In this document: positions 43,295 to 51,962 of the stretch, one piece after another | Position numbering within the stretch: position 1 is the first letter of the stretch | Layout of the letters: each line of letters begins with the position of its first letter | The notes under the pieces: model-generated | Database searches by the model: none | What the model was told of the DNA's origin: nothing | What the model saw: the letters and a program-made list of their open reading frames with translations, nothing else | Assembly (NCBI RefSeq): GCF_001276715.1 | Contig: NZ_LIUQ01000040.1 | Coordinates: forward strand, 5,149 to 64,045 | Length of the DNA stretch: 58,897 nt | Direction of reading: 5' to 3' | DNA from: Planktothricoides sp. SR001 | GTDB taxonomy: Bacteria > Cyanobacteriota > Cyanobacteriia > Cyanobacteriales > Laspinemataceae | Position numbers and translations under genes: made by a program

Positions 43295-43945
43295 ATGTCC
43301 AAATCTAATCAACCGGATAAAAAAAGTCTCTCTCAACCAGACCTTCCTTGTTTAATTAAACTTGATGAGGGACTCTTTGGCAGTCGAATTTCCGAGAGAA
43401 TTTCGCCTGAGATGATCGAACATCAACTACAGAATTTTCTCCAGAAACTTGAAGATTTTAGAATGGTTATAGAGGAAGACGAAACTTGGGATGGAGAAGA
43501 CTACGACGACTATGAATATGAAGATGTAGATTTTGCCGAATTAGAACCGAAGATAATTTCTATTTTATCTTCTCAAAAAATTAAAGTAAATTGGTTAAAT
43601 CTACAAAAATATTTAGCTTATTTAAATAAATCAATTCAAACCCCTTGTATTCTGACCGGAAATCAAGAATTTGAGTGGGAAGAATATTATATTTTTGGCC
43701 CTGGAACCCCCAAACAACATGAAAAACAGCGCAAAATTAATGCTTCCTATATGGATCGTTTTCAACTCATCGATCTAGTTAAAGAAGTTTCTGAATCTCA
43801 AGGAATTATGGCAGAAGTGGAACGATTAAGCGATAAAAAAGTTTTTACTCTGCCTTTATGCCAGCTAGAAGAGGCTGAACCTATCACCGCTAATTATGAG
43901 TTAATTGATACTTATGTGACTTGGTTTGAAAATTACCAGGATTAG
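43295..43945 (+). CDS. acidic hypothetical protein
   Basis: A 216-aa soluble protein without a domain I recognise. It is strongly acidic, with the run EDETWDGEDYDDYEYEDVDFA at about 60-80, and hydrophilic helices around it. The C-terminal half contains EWEEYYIFGPGTPKQHEKQRK, typical of uncharacterised cyanobacterial calcium-binding-like proteins, but that is only an impression. Codon use is AT-richer than its neighbours. It ends just before a strong terminator hairpin. Confidence 0.6.
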   Translation: MSKSNQPDKKSLSQPDLPCLIKLDEGLFGSRISERISPEMIEHQLQNFLQKLEDFRMVIEEDETWDGEDYDDYEYEDVDFAELEPKIISILSSQKIKVNWLNLQKYLAYLNKSIQTPCILTGNQEFEWEEYYIFGPGTPKQHEKQRKINASYMDRFQLIDLVKEVSESQGIMAEVERLSDKKVFTLPLCQLEEAEPITANYELIDTYVTWFENYQD

Positions 43946-43970
43946 TTATTTGTTTTTGATTATTTGATTA

Positions 43971-44066
43971 TTAGACAATTCTGGCTTTCATAAGGATCGA
44001 TCCCACCAACCGATGGCGGTGGATCCGCCATCGGCTTTTTAGCTTGGGAAAGCATTCTTGTCTATT
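43971..44066. repeat. MITE-like element, diverged copy 2
   Basis: The left end TTAGACAATTCTGGC (43971-43985) is identical to copy 1, and the right end (44052-44066) is degenerate. The interior shares GGATCC and CCGCCATC with copy 1. Confidence 0.7.
44010..44039 (+). terminator. terminator hairpin inside the MITE copy
   Basis: CCGATGGCGG (44010-44019), five-base loop, CCGCCATCGG (44025-44034), then CTTTTT. It should stop transcription of the gene at 43295 and appears to be supplied by the mobile element. Confidence 0.8.
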
Positions 44067-44075
44067 GTATTAATC

Positions 44076-44870
44076 TTAATTTAAATAACTATAAATTATT
44101 TTCACGGTTGCGCCGACTTTTAAGTTAAGTTTGATGGCCGCACTGCCACCATTTACGGCAATTTCCACCCAGCCATGACTGCCCACTAAGGCGATCGCAC
44201 TTCCAGGGGGAACATCACTATAGGTATTACCGGATTTCATGGTGACATCATTGATAGAAACAGTCCAATTTTTTCCTGGGATTAACTCACCGGGAATATT
44301 TGTGACTAGGTTGCCAAAGCGATCGCAATATTGAATACAGCCGATAATTTCTTCGGGGGTGTGAGTATAAGGGGCGATCGCTAATTGCACGAGAGTGGCT
44401 GGATCGATAGTTTTTCCCAGGTGGGCGATCGGCACCCCAGAGGCTAAATGAGCGCCCACTGGGGCAAAAATATCTCGACCGTGAAACGTTGCACTCGGTT
44501 CAGGGGTGCGCCAATATTCTGGGTTAGTCAATTCCACCGCCGCTAAAACCGTCGAAATACTCAGCCCACTGAATAACCCGTTATCTGGCCCAACCAGAAA
44601 GCCGCGATCTAATTGAAGGGCGATCGCTCGTCGCCGACTGCCCACCCCTGGATCCACCACCGCCACATGGACAGTCCCTTTGGGAAAATAAGGATAAGCA
44701 CTCATCAGACAAAACCGACCCGCTGCCACATCTTGCGGAGGGATATCGTGAGTTAGGTCAATCACCTGAATGTGGGGATTAATGTTGGCGATCGCCCCCT
44801 TCATCACCCCAACATAAACATCACTCTGACCAAAATCCGTTAAAAGGGTGATTAAAGATAAATATTGCAT
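44076..44870 (-). CDS. S-adenosyl-L-methionine hydrolase (SAM hydroxide adenosyltransferase, DUF62)
   Basis: A 264-aa enzyme of the DUF62/fluorinase fold that hydrolyses SAM to adenosine and methionine. Landmarks are LLTDFGQSDVYVGVMKG at the start, DLTHDIPPQDV, VVDPGVGS and GPDNGLF, followed by the C-terminal beta-barrel (FGNLVTNIP). It lacks the halogenase-specific loop expected for a fluorinase as far as I can judge. It probably controls SAM level or repair; the physiological role is uncertain. Confidence 0.88.
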   Translation of the reverse strand: MQYLSLITLLTDFGQSDVYVGVMKGAIANINPHIQVIDLTHDIPPQDVAAGRFCLMSAYPYFPKGTVHVAVVDPGVGSRRRAIALQLDRGFLVGPDNGLFSGLSISTVLAAVELTNPEYWRTPEPSATFHGRDIFAPVGAHLASGVPIAHLGKTIDPATLVQLAIAPYTHTPEEIIGCIQYCDRFGNLVTNIPGELIPGKNWTVSINDVTMKSGNTYSDVPPGSAIALVGSHGWVEIAVNGGSAAIKLNLKVGATVKIIYSYLN

Positions 44871-45019
44871 ATTAGCAATTGGTTGCTCAAAAGAGATTTG
44901 GCATTGCCCATTTTCAGATTTATTTAAATTTTAGTAAATTTTGCTACACTTTCCGCAGAATCATGCTATGTTAGAGAAATGTAAGCCATACTTGAAATTT
45001 AGTAAAAAAAAAGTCCACC

Positions 45020-45175
45020 ATGAACAAAGAACGTCACAAAATTGTCAAACAAACCGCCGCCGTGCATCGTGAGAACATCCAAAAAAACTTACAGCACCGG
45101 CTAGAAATTGCCCGGAGCAAAGGCGATCAACAATTAATTCGTCTACTGGAAGCCGAGGCCAGCTACTTCAACTAA
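45020..45175 (+). CDS. conserved small cyanobacterial protein (51 aa)
   Basis: A 51-aa protein, MNKERHKIVKQTAAVHREN at the start and LIRLLEAEASYFN at the end. It is highly charged and almost certainly helical. I recall close small proteins in other cyanobacteria with the same KIVKQTAAVHRENI core, so it is likely a real gene. The ATG at 45020 follows a divergent intergenic region and a CATGCTATGTT-like -10 area near 44965. A terminator hairpin follows at 45292. Function unknown. Confidence 0.7.
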   Translation: MNKERHKIVKQTAAVHRENIQKNLQHRLEIARSKGDQQLIRLLEAEASYFN

Positions 45176-45291
45176 GCTGTAATCTAACAGCTAAAAGATA
45201 ACAGCTATTTAGTATCTTATTAAAAATAGTTGAAGTTCCTTTCACATAAGTGAAATTTGACTAATCAGAATTTTCACATAATCGCTTTACA

Positions 45292-45318
45292 AGGGGATTG
45301 GCGTCAAGTCAATCCCCT
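45292..45318 (+). terminator. hairpin terminator after the 51-aa gene
   Basis: AGGGGATTG (45292-45300) and CAATCCCCT (45310-45318), nine perfect pairs, followed by a short TTATTT tract. Confidence 0.65.
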
Positions 45319-45334
45319 AGTTATTTGGAGTGTA

Positions 45335-45560
45335 GGGTGTGGGGTGTAGGGAGCGGCGGTTCGGCCCTTCGGCTGCGATCAGGACAGGCTTCGCTCACCG
45401 ACCGGGGAGCGGGGGAGCAGAGGAGCAGAGGAGAACAACAAACAACCAACAACCAACAATCAACAACCAAAGAATCCCTACCCAACAACCAACAACCAAA
45501 GAATCCCTACCCAACAAATAACAAACAACAAATAACAAATAACAAATAAAACAAAAATAA
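45335..45560. repeat. low-complexity tract (GTGTAGGG, GAGCAGAGGA, CAACAAACAACC)
   Basis: G-rich, AG-rich and then CAACCAACAATC-type units, the complement of the tract at 39.9 kb, with GAATCCCTACCCAACAA repeated. No gene is supported across it. Confidence 0.8.
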
Positions 45561-45630
45561 TTTCTACTTCCTTCCCAAATCTGAATTATCTCAGGGTAAT
45601 ATTGTTGTTTGACCCATATAAGCTTTGACA

Positions 45631-46614
45631 ATGGCAGAAACGCTCTTTTTTAACGCACTTCGGGAAGCTATTGATGAAGAAATGGCTCGTGACCCCTCAG
45701 TGTATGTTCTCGGTGAAGATGTGGGTCACTACGGTGGCTCCTACAAAGTGACGAAAGACCTCTACAAAAAATATGGCGATCTGCGAGTGCTGGACACGCC
45801 GATCGCGGAAAATAGTTTTACAGGGATGGCAGTAGGATCCGCCCTCACAGGGTTGCGTCCCATAGTAGAAGGCATGAACATGGGCTTTTTACTGCTGGCA
45901 TTTAACCAAATTGCCAACAACGCGGGGATGTTACGCTACACTTCCGGTGGAAACTATAAAATTCCGATGGTGATTCGTGGCCCAGGTGGAGTCGGCAGAC
46001 AGTTGGGGGCAGAACATTCCCAGCGTCTTGAGGCGTATTTCCAAGCGGTGCCCGGTCTAAAAATTGTGGCTTGTTCGACCCCTTACAATGGCAAAGGGTT
46101 ACTGAAAAGTGCCATCCGTGATGATAACCCCGTCCTATTCTTTGAGCACGTGCTGCTTTACAACCTAAAAGAAAAGCTGCCAACGGAAGAATATCTGCTA
46201 CCTCTGGATAAAGCAGAAATGGTTCATAAAGGGGCTGATGTGACAATTTTGACCTACTCTCGGATGCGTCATCATGTCATGCAAGCGGTGCCAACGCTGA
46301 TTAAAGAAGGAATACAACCAGAAGTTATCGATCTAATTTCTTTGAAGCCTTTGGACATGGAAACCATTGGCAACTCGATCCGCAAAACCCATCGGGTGAT
46401 TATTGTGGAAGAGTGCATGAAAACTGGAGGCATTGCCGCCGAATTAATTGCATCCATTAACGATCACTTTTTTGATGAGTTAGATGCCCCAGTGGTGCGG
46501 TTGTCCTCTGTGGACGTCCCGACTCCTTATAATGGCACTCTGGAAAGACTGACCATCGTGCAACCCCCGCAAATTGTTGAAGCTGTTAGAAAAATGGTTG
46601 GTTTGCAGGTTTAA
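45631..46614 (+). CDS. pdhB: pyruvate dehydrogenase E1 component beta subunit
   Basis: Forms the E1 heterotetramer with PdhA; the complex converts pyruvate to acetyl-CoA. The 327-aa protein starts at ATG 45631 ([18 protein letters not shown]); an in-frame TTG at 45625 is less likely. Family features seen: [17 protein letters not shown], the thiamin-binding-side segment [20 protein letters not shown], and [16 protein letters not shown]. It is followed after 27 bases by secD, an order common in cyanobacteria. Confidence 0.95.
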   Translation: MAETLFFNALREAIDEEMARDPSVYVLGEDVGHYGGSYKVTKDLYKKYGDLRVLDTPIAENSFTGMAVGSALTGLRPIVEGMNMGFLLLAFNQIANNAGMLRYTSGGNYKIPMVIRGPGGVGRQLGAEHSQRLEAYFQAVPGLKIVACSTPYNGKGLLKSAIRDDNPVLFFEHVLLYNLKEKLPTEEYLLPLDKAEMVHKGADVTILTYSRMRHHVMQAVPTLIKEGIQPEVIDLISLKPLDMETIGNSIRKTHRVIIVEECMKTGGIAAELIASINDHFFDELDAPVVRLSSVDVPTPYNGTLERLTIVQPPQIVEAVRKMVGLQV

Positions 46615-46641
46615 TCCAGGTAAAACAATGCAGGTAAAACT

Positions 46642-48072
46642 ATGCAAAAGCAGCGTTCTTTATTACTGTTAATTTTGGTTCTGGTCATCGCTGCTGTGAC
46701 GGTGCTGGTACAAGATCCCATCCGGTTGGGATTGGATCTCCAAGGGGGTGCCCAGCTAACTATCCAGTTGCGACCTTCCGAAGATATCCCCGAAATTACC
46801 GTCAGAGAAACCGAAGCGGTTCTCAGTGTCGTGAGAAACCGGGTAGATGCTTTGGGTGTTTCCGAACCCCTCGTGCAAACTATCGGCACGGATCAAATCT
46901 TGGTGCAGTTGCCTGGAGTCAGCGATCCCGCCCAAGCGGAACGGGTACTCGGTGGTACTGCCCAGCTAGACTTTCGTGAGGAAACTCGCAATCCTGAAGT
47001 CAACGCTCAACTTGAGGTCAGACAGCAAGAGTTACAGCAATTATTGCTAGACCAGGTTGTAGCGAGTCAGAGTGCTTCGGAGGAGGAAAAGCAACTCTTA
47101 GAAGCAAAAGTTAAAGAAAAGCAAGCACAGGTTGATGAGTTAATCGATCAACTGTTTCAACGCACAGGTCTAACCGGGAAAAACCTGAAAAATGCCGATC
47201 CACAACCAACGAATCAGTCGGGTAGTTGGGGTGTTGGCATTCGGTTTGATGCGGAAGGTGGCAAGCTGTTTGCGGAACTGACCAAAAATATCGCGGGAAC
47301 AGGTAGGCGCCTGGGCATTTTCCTAGACGATCGCCTCCTGAGTGCCCCCGTGGTTGATGCCCAATACGCAGAAACCGGGATTTCCGGGGGGGCAGCGGAA
47401 ATTAGCGGTAATTTTACCGTGGAAACGGCCAATGACCTAGCGGTGCAGTTGCGCGGTGGGGCTTTACCCGTGCCGGTGGAAATTGTCGAAAACCGGACCG
47501 TGGGCGCAACCCTGGGTCGAGATAGTATCCAAAGCAGTATTTATGCTGGTGTGGTTGGCTTGTTGTTGGTCTTGGTTTTTATGGTGGTTTATTATCGCCT
47601 GCCTGGGTTAATTGCCGATATCGCTTTGATGATTTATGCCCTGCTGACTTTGGCCAGTTTTGCTTTACTCGAAGTCACCCTGACCTTACCGGGAATTGCG
47701 GGATTTATCCTCAGTATTGGCATGGCGGTGGATGCGAATGTGCTGATTTTTGAGCGGACTAGAGAAGAATTGCGAGCCGGTAAAAGCTTGTATCGTTCGG
47801 TAGAGTCTGGATTCTACCGCGCTTTTTCTAGTATTTTGGATAGCAATGTGACCACCCTGATTGCCTGCGGGGCACTATTTTGGTTAGGGGCAGGTTTGGT
47901 GAAAGGTTTTGCGTTGACTCTCGCGATCGGGGTGGCGGTGAGTATGTTTACGGCCATTACTTGCAGTCGTACCCTGATGTTTACGGCCATTACCTTTAAT
48001 GAATTACGCAAACCAGAATTGTTCTGCCCGAACTTGTCCTCTGTAACAAAATATGAAGCCGAGATGCAGTGA
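46642..48072 (+). CDS. secD: protein translocase subunit SecD
   Basis: Membrane partner of SecYEG that uses the proton gradient to pull proteins across the membrane. The 476-aa protein has an N-terminal helix, a large periplasmic/lumenal domain with the family motif [15 protein letters not shown], and five C-terminal helices with [23 protein letters not shown] coiled-coil stretch with many Gln/Glu residues (about 128-170) lies in the exported domain. Its TGA overlaps the secF ATG by one base (TGATG), so the two are translationally coupled. Confidence 0.95.
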   Translation: MQKQRSLLLLILVLVIAAVTVLVQDPIRLGLDLQGGAQLTIQLRPSEDIPEITVRETEAVLSVVRNRVDALGVSEPLVQTIGTDQILVQLPGVSDPAQAERVLGGTAQLDFREETRNPEVNAQLEVRQQELQQLLLDQVVASQSASEEEKQLLEAKVKEKQAQVDELIDQLFQRTGLTGKNLKNADPQPTNQSGSWGVGIRFDAEGGKLFAELTKNIAGTGRRLGIFLDDRLLSAPVVDAQYAETGISGGAAEISGNFTVETANDLAVQLRGGALPVPVEIVENRTVGATLGRDSIQSSIYAGVVGLLLVLVFMVVYYRLPGLIADIALMIYALLTLASFALLEVTLTLPGIAGFILSIGMAVDANVLIFERTREELRAGKSLYRSVESGFYRAFSSILDSNVTTLIACGALFWLGAGLVKGFALTLAIGVAVSMFTAITCSRTLMFTAITFNELRKPELFCPNLSSVTKYEAEMQ

Positions 48073-49112
48073 TGAAATTAAATGTGATTAAACGGCGAAC
48101 CTTGTGGTGGTTCATTTCCGGAACCGCCATCATTATTGGTTTGCTTTCAATGCTGATTTCGTGGCAACAAATTGGGGCCCCTTTGCGCCCTAGTTTGGAT
48201 TTTGTCGGTGGGACGCGGTTGCAGCTAGAACTCGACTGTCGTCAACCGGGTTCTTGCGATCGCCCCATTGAACTCGGCACAGTGCGACAAGTCATGGATG
48301 CTCAAGGATTAGCCAATAGCAGCATTCAAATTCTCGGCGAACAAAAACGCGCCATATCGATTAGAACATCTGATTTGAATGTGGATCAACGCACCGAGTT
48401 AGAAGCGGCCTTAAGCCAAGCTTTGGGAAAATTTGATCCCCAGAAAACTCAGATTGATACCGTTGGCCCGACCATTGGAAAACAACTGTTTGCCTCTGGA
48501 ATTTTGGCCCTCCTATTGTCCTTGTTTGGGATTATTGTCTATCTAAGTATTCGCTTTCAGTTCGATTATGCCTTTTTTGCGATCGTTGCTCTGATCCATG
48601 ATGTTTTGGTCACGGTCGGGGGGTTCTCGCTTTTGGGCTTAGTCGCTGGTGTCGAAGTCGATAGTCTATTTATTGTGGCGCTGTTGACGATTATCGGTTT
48701 TTCGGTGAATGATACGGTGGTGATTTACGATCGCATCCGGGAAATTTTAAAAGAAAAACCGCAGCAAGATATCAATAAAAGTGTCAACGATGCGGTGAAT
48801 CAAACTTTGACGCGATCGATTAACACTAGCTTAACCACAACTTTGCCATTGTTGGCGATTTTCTGGTTTGGGGGTGAAACCCTGAAATATTTTGCCCTGG
48901 CACTGATTATTGGGTTTATTGCTGGTGCTTATTCTAGTATTTTTGTTGCCAGTACCATGCTGGCTTGGTGGCGCGAGACGCGTTCGCGAAGCGGCGCGGA
49001 TGCGCGTTCGCGAAGCGGCGCGGATGCGCGTTCGCATCAACCCATGACCGCATCTGCCGAAGGCTTATCAACCTCCGACTCGTCCCTTGACTCCAATGAG
49101 TCTGATTTTTAA
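48072..49112 (+). CDS. secF: protein translocase subunit SecF
   Basis: Second half of the SecDF translocation motor. From the ATG at 48072 it is 346 aa, with an N-terminal helix, the lumenal domain ([15 protein letters not shown]) and five helices carrying VGPTIGKQL and [16 protein letters not shown]. The conserved part ends with the last helix near 296. The tail then runs into [17 protein letters not shown], encoded by a GC-rich repeat inserted in frame, then a Ser-rich end. The insertion lies after the functional core, so the protein should work. Confidence 0.95.
   Translation: MKLNVIKRRTLWWFISGTAIIIGLLSMLISWQQIGAPLRPSLDFVGGTRLQLELDCRQPGSCDRPIELGTVRQVMDAQGLANSSIQILGEQKRAISIRTSDLNVDQRTELEAALSQALGKFDPQKTQIDTVGPTIGKQLFASGILALLLSLFGIIVYLSIRFQFDYAFFAIVALIHDVLVTVGGFSLLGLVAGVEVDSLFIVALLTIIGFSVNDTVVIYDRIREILKEKPQQDINKSVNDAVNQTLTRSINTSLTTTLPLLAIFWFGGETLKYFALALIIGFIAGAYSSIFVASTMLAWWRETRSRSGADARSRSGADARSHQPMTASAEGLSTSDSSLDSNESDF
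48981..49034 (+). repeat. REP-like 24-bp tandem insertion in the secF tail
   Basis: CGTTCGCGAAGCGGCGCGGA begins a 24-base unit repeated at 48981, 49005 and (partly) 49029. Each unit is exactly eight codons, so the reading frame is kept. The core 20-mer also lies, inverted, at 31520-31539. Confidence 0.85.
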
Positions 49113-49320
49113 GTCTAAAAAAACTCGATATTTTCGGAGGAATTGACTCCCCTTTCTTCCTAGCGAGAGAAAGGGGAATCCAGAACCCAGGTGCCTAGAG
49201 ATGCTCAAGGTGGCGATTCCCTCACCCTCCGCAAGCGGATCGCGCCGCGCTACTGCGAGTGAATCGTATTCTCAGGCCGTAACCCACCGCCCCTACTTCT
49301 TTTGTTCTCAAAAAAAGCTC

Positions 49321-49743
49321 ATGCCACCCGCCGATCCAAATGAATTAGAAACAACCAATCTACAAGCCGCCCAAGACTCAACCTTTGCCACCCAGGTAGA
49401 AAAGTTGCATCGTCTGACAGTTTATGGACGTTGGGCTTTAGTGAGCGTGATTTGGTTGTTTGTGGGGCTGCCTAGTTTATGGGCTTTGCGATCGGATATT
49501 GGGCTAATGTTGGCAAAATTTACCTGGGCAAGTTTACGCTATACCCTCAGTTTGTACTATTCTCCTTTACCGACGATGGGATTATTTTTGTGCATTGGCA
49601 TGACCACATCGGTATTAGTTTGGCAAAGTCGCAATATCCTGTTTGGTATGCCTCCCGCTGAAAGAAATCGTCTGGAAAAACAGGTTTTACGCATTCGGCA
49701 ACAAGGGGAATCTCATCCCCTGTGGAAATGGATTTGTAAATAG
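49321..49743 (+). CDS. conserved cyanobacterial membrane protein
   Basis: A 140-aa protein with two transmembrane helices (WALVSVIWLFVGLPSLWAL and PTMGLFLCIGMTTSVLVW) and a basic C-terminal helix (PPAERNRLEKQVLRIRQQ). I chose the ATG at 49321. The frame continues upstream to 49201, but that stretch is repeat-derived (CGCAAGCGGATCGCGCCGCG) and unlikely to be translated. Function unknown. It follows secF after about 200 bases and may be co-transcribed. Confidence 0.65.
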   Translation: MPPADPNELETTNLQAAQDSTFATQVEKLHRLTVYGRWALVSVIWLFVGLPSLWALRSDIGLMLAKFTWASLRYTLSLYYSPLPTMGLFLCIGMTTSVLVWQSRNILFGMPPAERNRLEKQVLRIRQQGESHPLWKWICK

Positions 49744-50038
49744 TTATTTGGGATTGTTTCTGAAGTCATAAAATAATTAAATCTTGAAATATTGAACTCC
49801 TTTTTACGTTATACCAATTTTTAAAATTATTGGTAAAATTATATTTATTCCAATTAAAGTTAATACAATTATAGCAATTTTCAGAGTTATGAAGTAAAAA
49901 AAACTATCATTCCCGCGCAGGCGGGAATCCAGAAAAAGTATTTCATCCAATAAAACCCGCTATATTTATTAGGGGCGCAATGCTTGCGCCCCTAGGCAGT
50001 TTTAATGAGAAACGGTGTCAACAGTATAAAAATTGAGA
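49744..50038. other. intergenic gap with hairpin repeat copy 2
   Basis: AT-rich DNA with the ATTCCCGCGCAGGCGGGAAT hairpin at 49909-49928 and a GGGGCGCAATGCTTGCGCCCC hairpin at about 49973-49993. No gene is visible. Confidence 0.6.
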
Positions 50039-50443
50039 TTACAAGCCATTTCTATCAATTACTTCTAATTCATTGTAGCCTGTTTCTTGATCGAAACTTC
50101 TGATAAATTTCAAGTCTTCACTGCTGCCAATGATAATTTCAGCAGTGGTGTAAATAATGCAACCATTCATCAGATGACCGCCAATAATTTTCCCACTGGC
50201 ATCAGCAACAGCTAGATGAAGATGCAGCCCATTGGGTGACAAAGTTCCCACCAAAGATATAATCTCAAATAGACTTTTAAAAGCTTGACCATAAGGATGA
50301 CCGGCAAACCGAATTGTCACCTGCTGAAAACTTCCCACTGCTGTCAAAATAAAACCGGATTTCAGATGAGTTTTGTTCACAAAATCGGTTAAACTTTTTT
50401 TTAAATCTTCATTCGGTTTTAACCGCAAAGCAAACACTTTCAT
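50039..50443 (-). CDS. PPC domain (DUF296) protein
   Basis: A 134-aa protein that is a single PPC domain, the trimeric fold found in bacterial proteins and fused to AT-hooks in plants. The family core is clear: GSFQQVTIRFAG, then LSPNGLHLHLAVADASGKIIGGHLMNG and TTAEIII. The histidine triad in HLHLAV...GGHL may bind a metal. In bacteria the role is unknown; DNA binding has been suggested for the family. It is divergent from the phosphatase gene. Confidence 0.85.
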   Translation of the reverse strand: MKVFALRLKPNEDLKKSLTDFVNKTHLKSGFILTAVGSFQQVTIRFAGHPYGQAFKSLFEIISLVGTLSPNGLHLHLAVADASGKIIGGHLMNGCIIYTTAEIIIGSSEDLKFIRSFDQETGYNELEVIDRNGL

Positions 50444-50561
50444 ACGACGTAATCCAACAACCCTAAGAAAATATTAAACGCTATTCTACAAAAGTTTATG
50501 ATAGAAGATGATTTTAGTCTCCAAAATTTGCTAGAACATATATAACCTATCATAATAAATA

Positions 50562-51719
50562 ATGATGAAATCCTTACAAAGAGATCGACGTTATCGGGTT
50601 GCCCTTTTTACGTCCTTCTGCGTAGCTTGTGCATCTTGTGTTGCAGCCTCTTCCACTGGCTCAACCATAGCACAGAGCAGAGTATGGACAACCCATGAAG
50701 GCAAGCAGGCACCAAAAAACGTGATTCTGTTGATCGGTGATGGCATGGGGCCAGAACAAGTGAAAGCAGCGGGAATGTACGCTCATGGCACCCCAGGGAA
50801 GCTTTCGTTTGAGCAATTTCCCCATCAAGGAGAAGTGACGACTTACTCGGCAAATAACTCAATTACCGATTCGGCAGCGGGCGGTACAGCGATCGCTACT
50901 GGGGTAAAAGTGAACAATGGGGTGATTAGCATGGCCATTCCTGGGGATGGTCAACCCCTGAAAACAGTGCTAGAAAAATACCAAGCAGCGGGGAAAAGCG
51001 CTGGGTTAGTCACGACTACGGAAATGACTCATGCCACTCCAGCGGCTTTTGCTGCTCATCAACAAGGTCGCAGTCAACAAGCGGAAATCGCCCAACAATA
51101 TCTCAATACCACCCGTCCAGAGGTACTCTTTGGCGGCGGGGGTGCGGGGATGTCCCCGAAAGCCGCCAAGTCTGCGGGTTATACGGTGGTGATAAACCGG
51201 CAACAGATGCAGGCTTTAGACACGGAAACGGTGACGCGGGTTTCTGGACAATTTGGCCAAGGTCATTTGCCTTATGAGTCTGACGGAGTTGGTGATTTAC
51301 CCCATTTGCGAGAGATGGCCAAAACCGCCTTGAATATTTTGGATAATGACCCGGATGGTTTATTTCTGATGATCGAAGGGGGACGGATCGATCATGCGGG
51401 GCATGAGAATCACCTGCAACGAAATGTGATGGAAACTTTGCAGTTCGCCGAGACGGTGGCGGAAGTGTTCAAATGGGCAGAAAATAACCCGGATACGCTG
51501 ATTATTGTCACCGCTGACCACGAAACTGGCGGGTTAAAAGTGTTAAAAAATAATGGTCAAGGTCAATTTCCCCAGGTTTCTTGGTCTAGTCACGATCACA
51601 CAGGAGCGAATGTGGGGATTTATGGTTGGGGTCCTAATAGCGATCAAGTTTCTGGCACTATGGAGAATACAGATGTCTTTTATCTATTGCTGGGTCAGCA
51701 ATATGTTACTGGGGATTAG
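50562..51719 (+). CDS. alkaline phosphatase, PhoA family
   Basis: A 385-aa secreted phosphomonoesterase. An N-terminal export signal (about 1-38, VALFTSFCVACASCVAAS) precedes the mature enzyme. Active-site features: VILLIGDGMGPEQ (Asp metal ligand), SITDSAAGGTAIATG with the nucleophilic Ser, TTTEMTHATPAAFAAH, EGGRIDHAGHEN and TADHETGG with the zinc ligands. It releases phosphate from organic esters outside the cytoplasm. No clear Pho box was recognised upstream. ATG at 50562 or 50565. Confidence 0.92.
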   Translation: MMKSLQRDRRYRVALFTSFCVACASCVAASSTGSTIAQSRVWTTHEGKQAPKNVILLIGDGMGPEQVKAAGMYAHGTPGKLSFEQFPHQGEVTTYSANNSITDSAAGGTAIATGVKVNNGVISMAIPGDGQPLKTVLEKYQAAGKSAGLVTTTEMTHATPAAFAAHQQGRSQQAEIAQQYLNTTRPEVLFGGGGAGMSPKAAKSAGYTVVINRQQMQALDTETVTRVSGQFGQGHLPYESDGVGDLPHLREMAKTALNILDNDPDGLFLMIEGGRIDHAGHENHLQRNVMETLQFAETVAEVFKWAENNPDTLIIVTADHETGGLKVLKNNGQGQFPQVSWSSHDHTGANVGIYGWGPNSDQVSGTMENTDVFYLLLGQQYVTGD

Positions 51720-51725
51720 AAGCGA

Positions 51726-51816
51726 TCGCCCGCAATAGTCGCCCGCAATAGTCGCCCACAATATTCGCCCGCAATATTCGCCCGCAATAGTCGCCCACAA
51801 TATTCGCCCACAATAG
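51726..51816. repeat. seven tandem 13-bp repeats after the phosphatase gene
   Basis: Exactly seven copies of TCGCCC(G/A)CAATA(G/T), seven bases after the stop. Two positions alternate (G/A and G/T), so the array is not a fresh slippage product of a single unit. Confidence 0.9.
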
Positions 51817-51824
51817 TAGAGTTG

Positions 51825-51840
51825 AAAAACCGGTTTTTTT
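51825..51840 (+). terminator. AAAAACCGGTTTTTTT terminator
   Basis: Short perfect stem AAAAACC/GGTTTTT continuing into a T-run after the phosphatase and 13-bp repeats. The stem is weak, so termination efficiency may be low. Confidence 0.5.
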
Positions 51841-51962
51841 ACCCAAAAAAAGCAAGTTTTTTTAAAAAAATTAGGGTTAAAATCCTGTTTTTAATTACTT
51901 AAAAACGGATCACTTAATCTCTATTTTTCATTGTTGCTCGAAATCACGGAACCTCATATGAT

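Noticed and set aside
44076-44870. Fluorinase/chlorinase
   Set aside because: The fold family is shared, but I see no halogenase-type insertion loop, and SAM hydrolases are the common cyanobacterial members.
45298-45549. 83-codon frame across CAACAAACAACC repeats
   Set aside because: Encodes only Gln/Asn/Thr repeats in microsatellite DNA; no start signal.
49201-49320. Upstream start for the 140-aa membrane protein
   Set aside because: The added 40 residues are encoded by REP-like GC repeat and low-complexity DNA; the ATG at 49321 starts a normal-looking protein.
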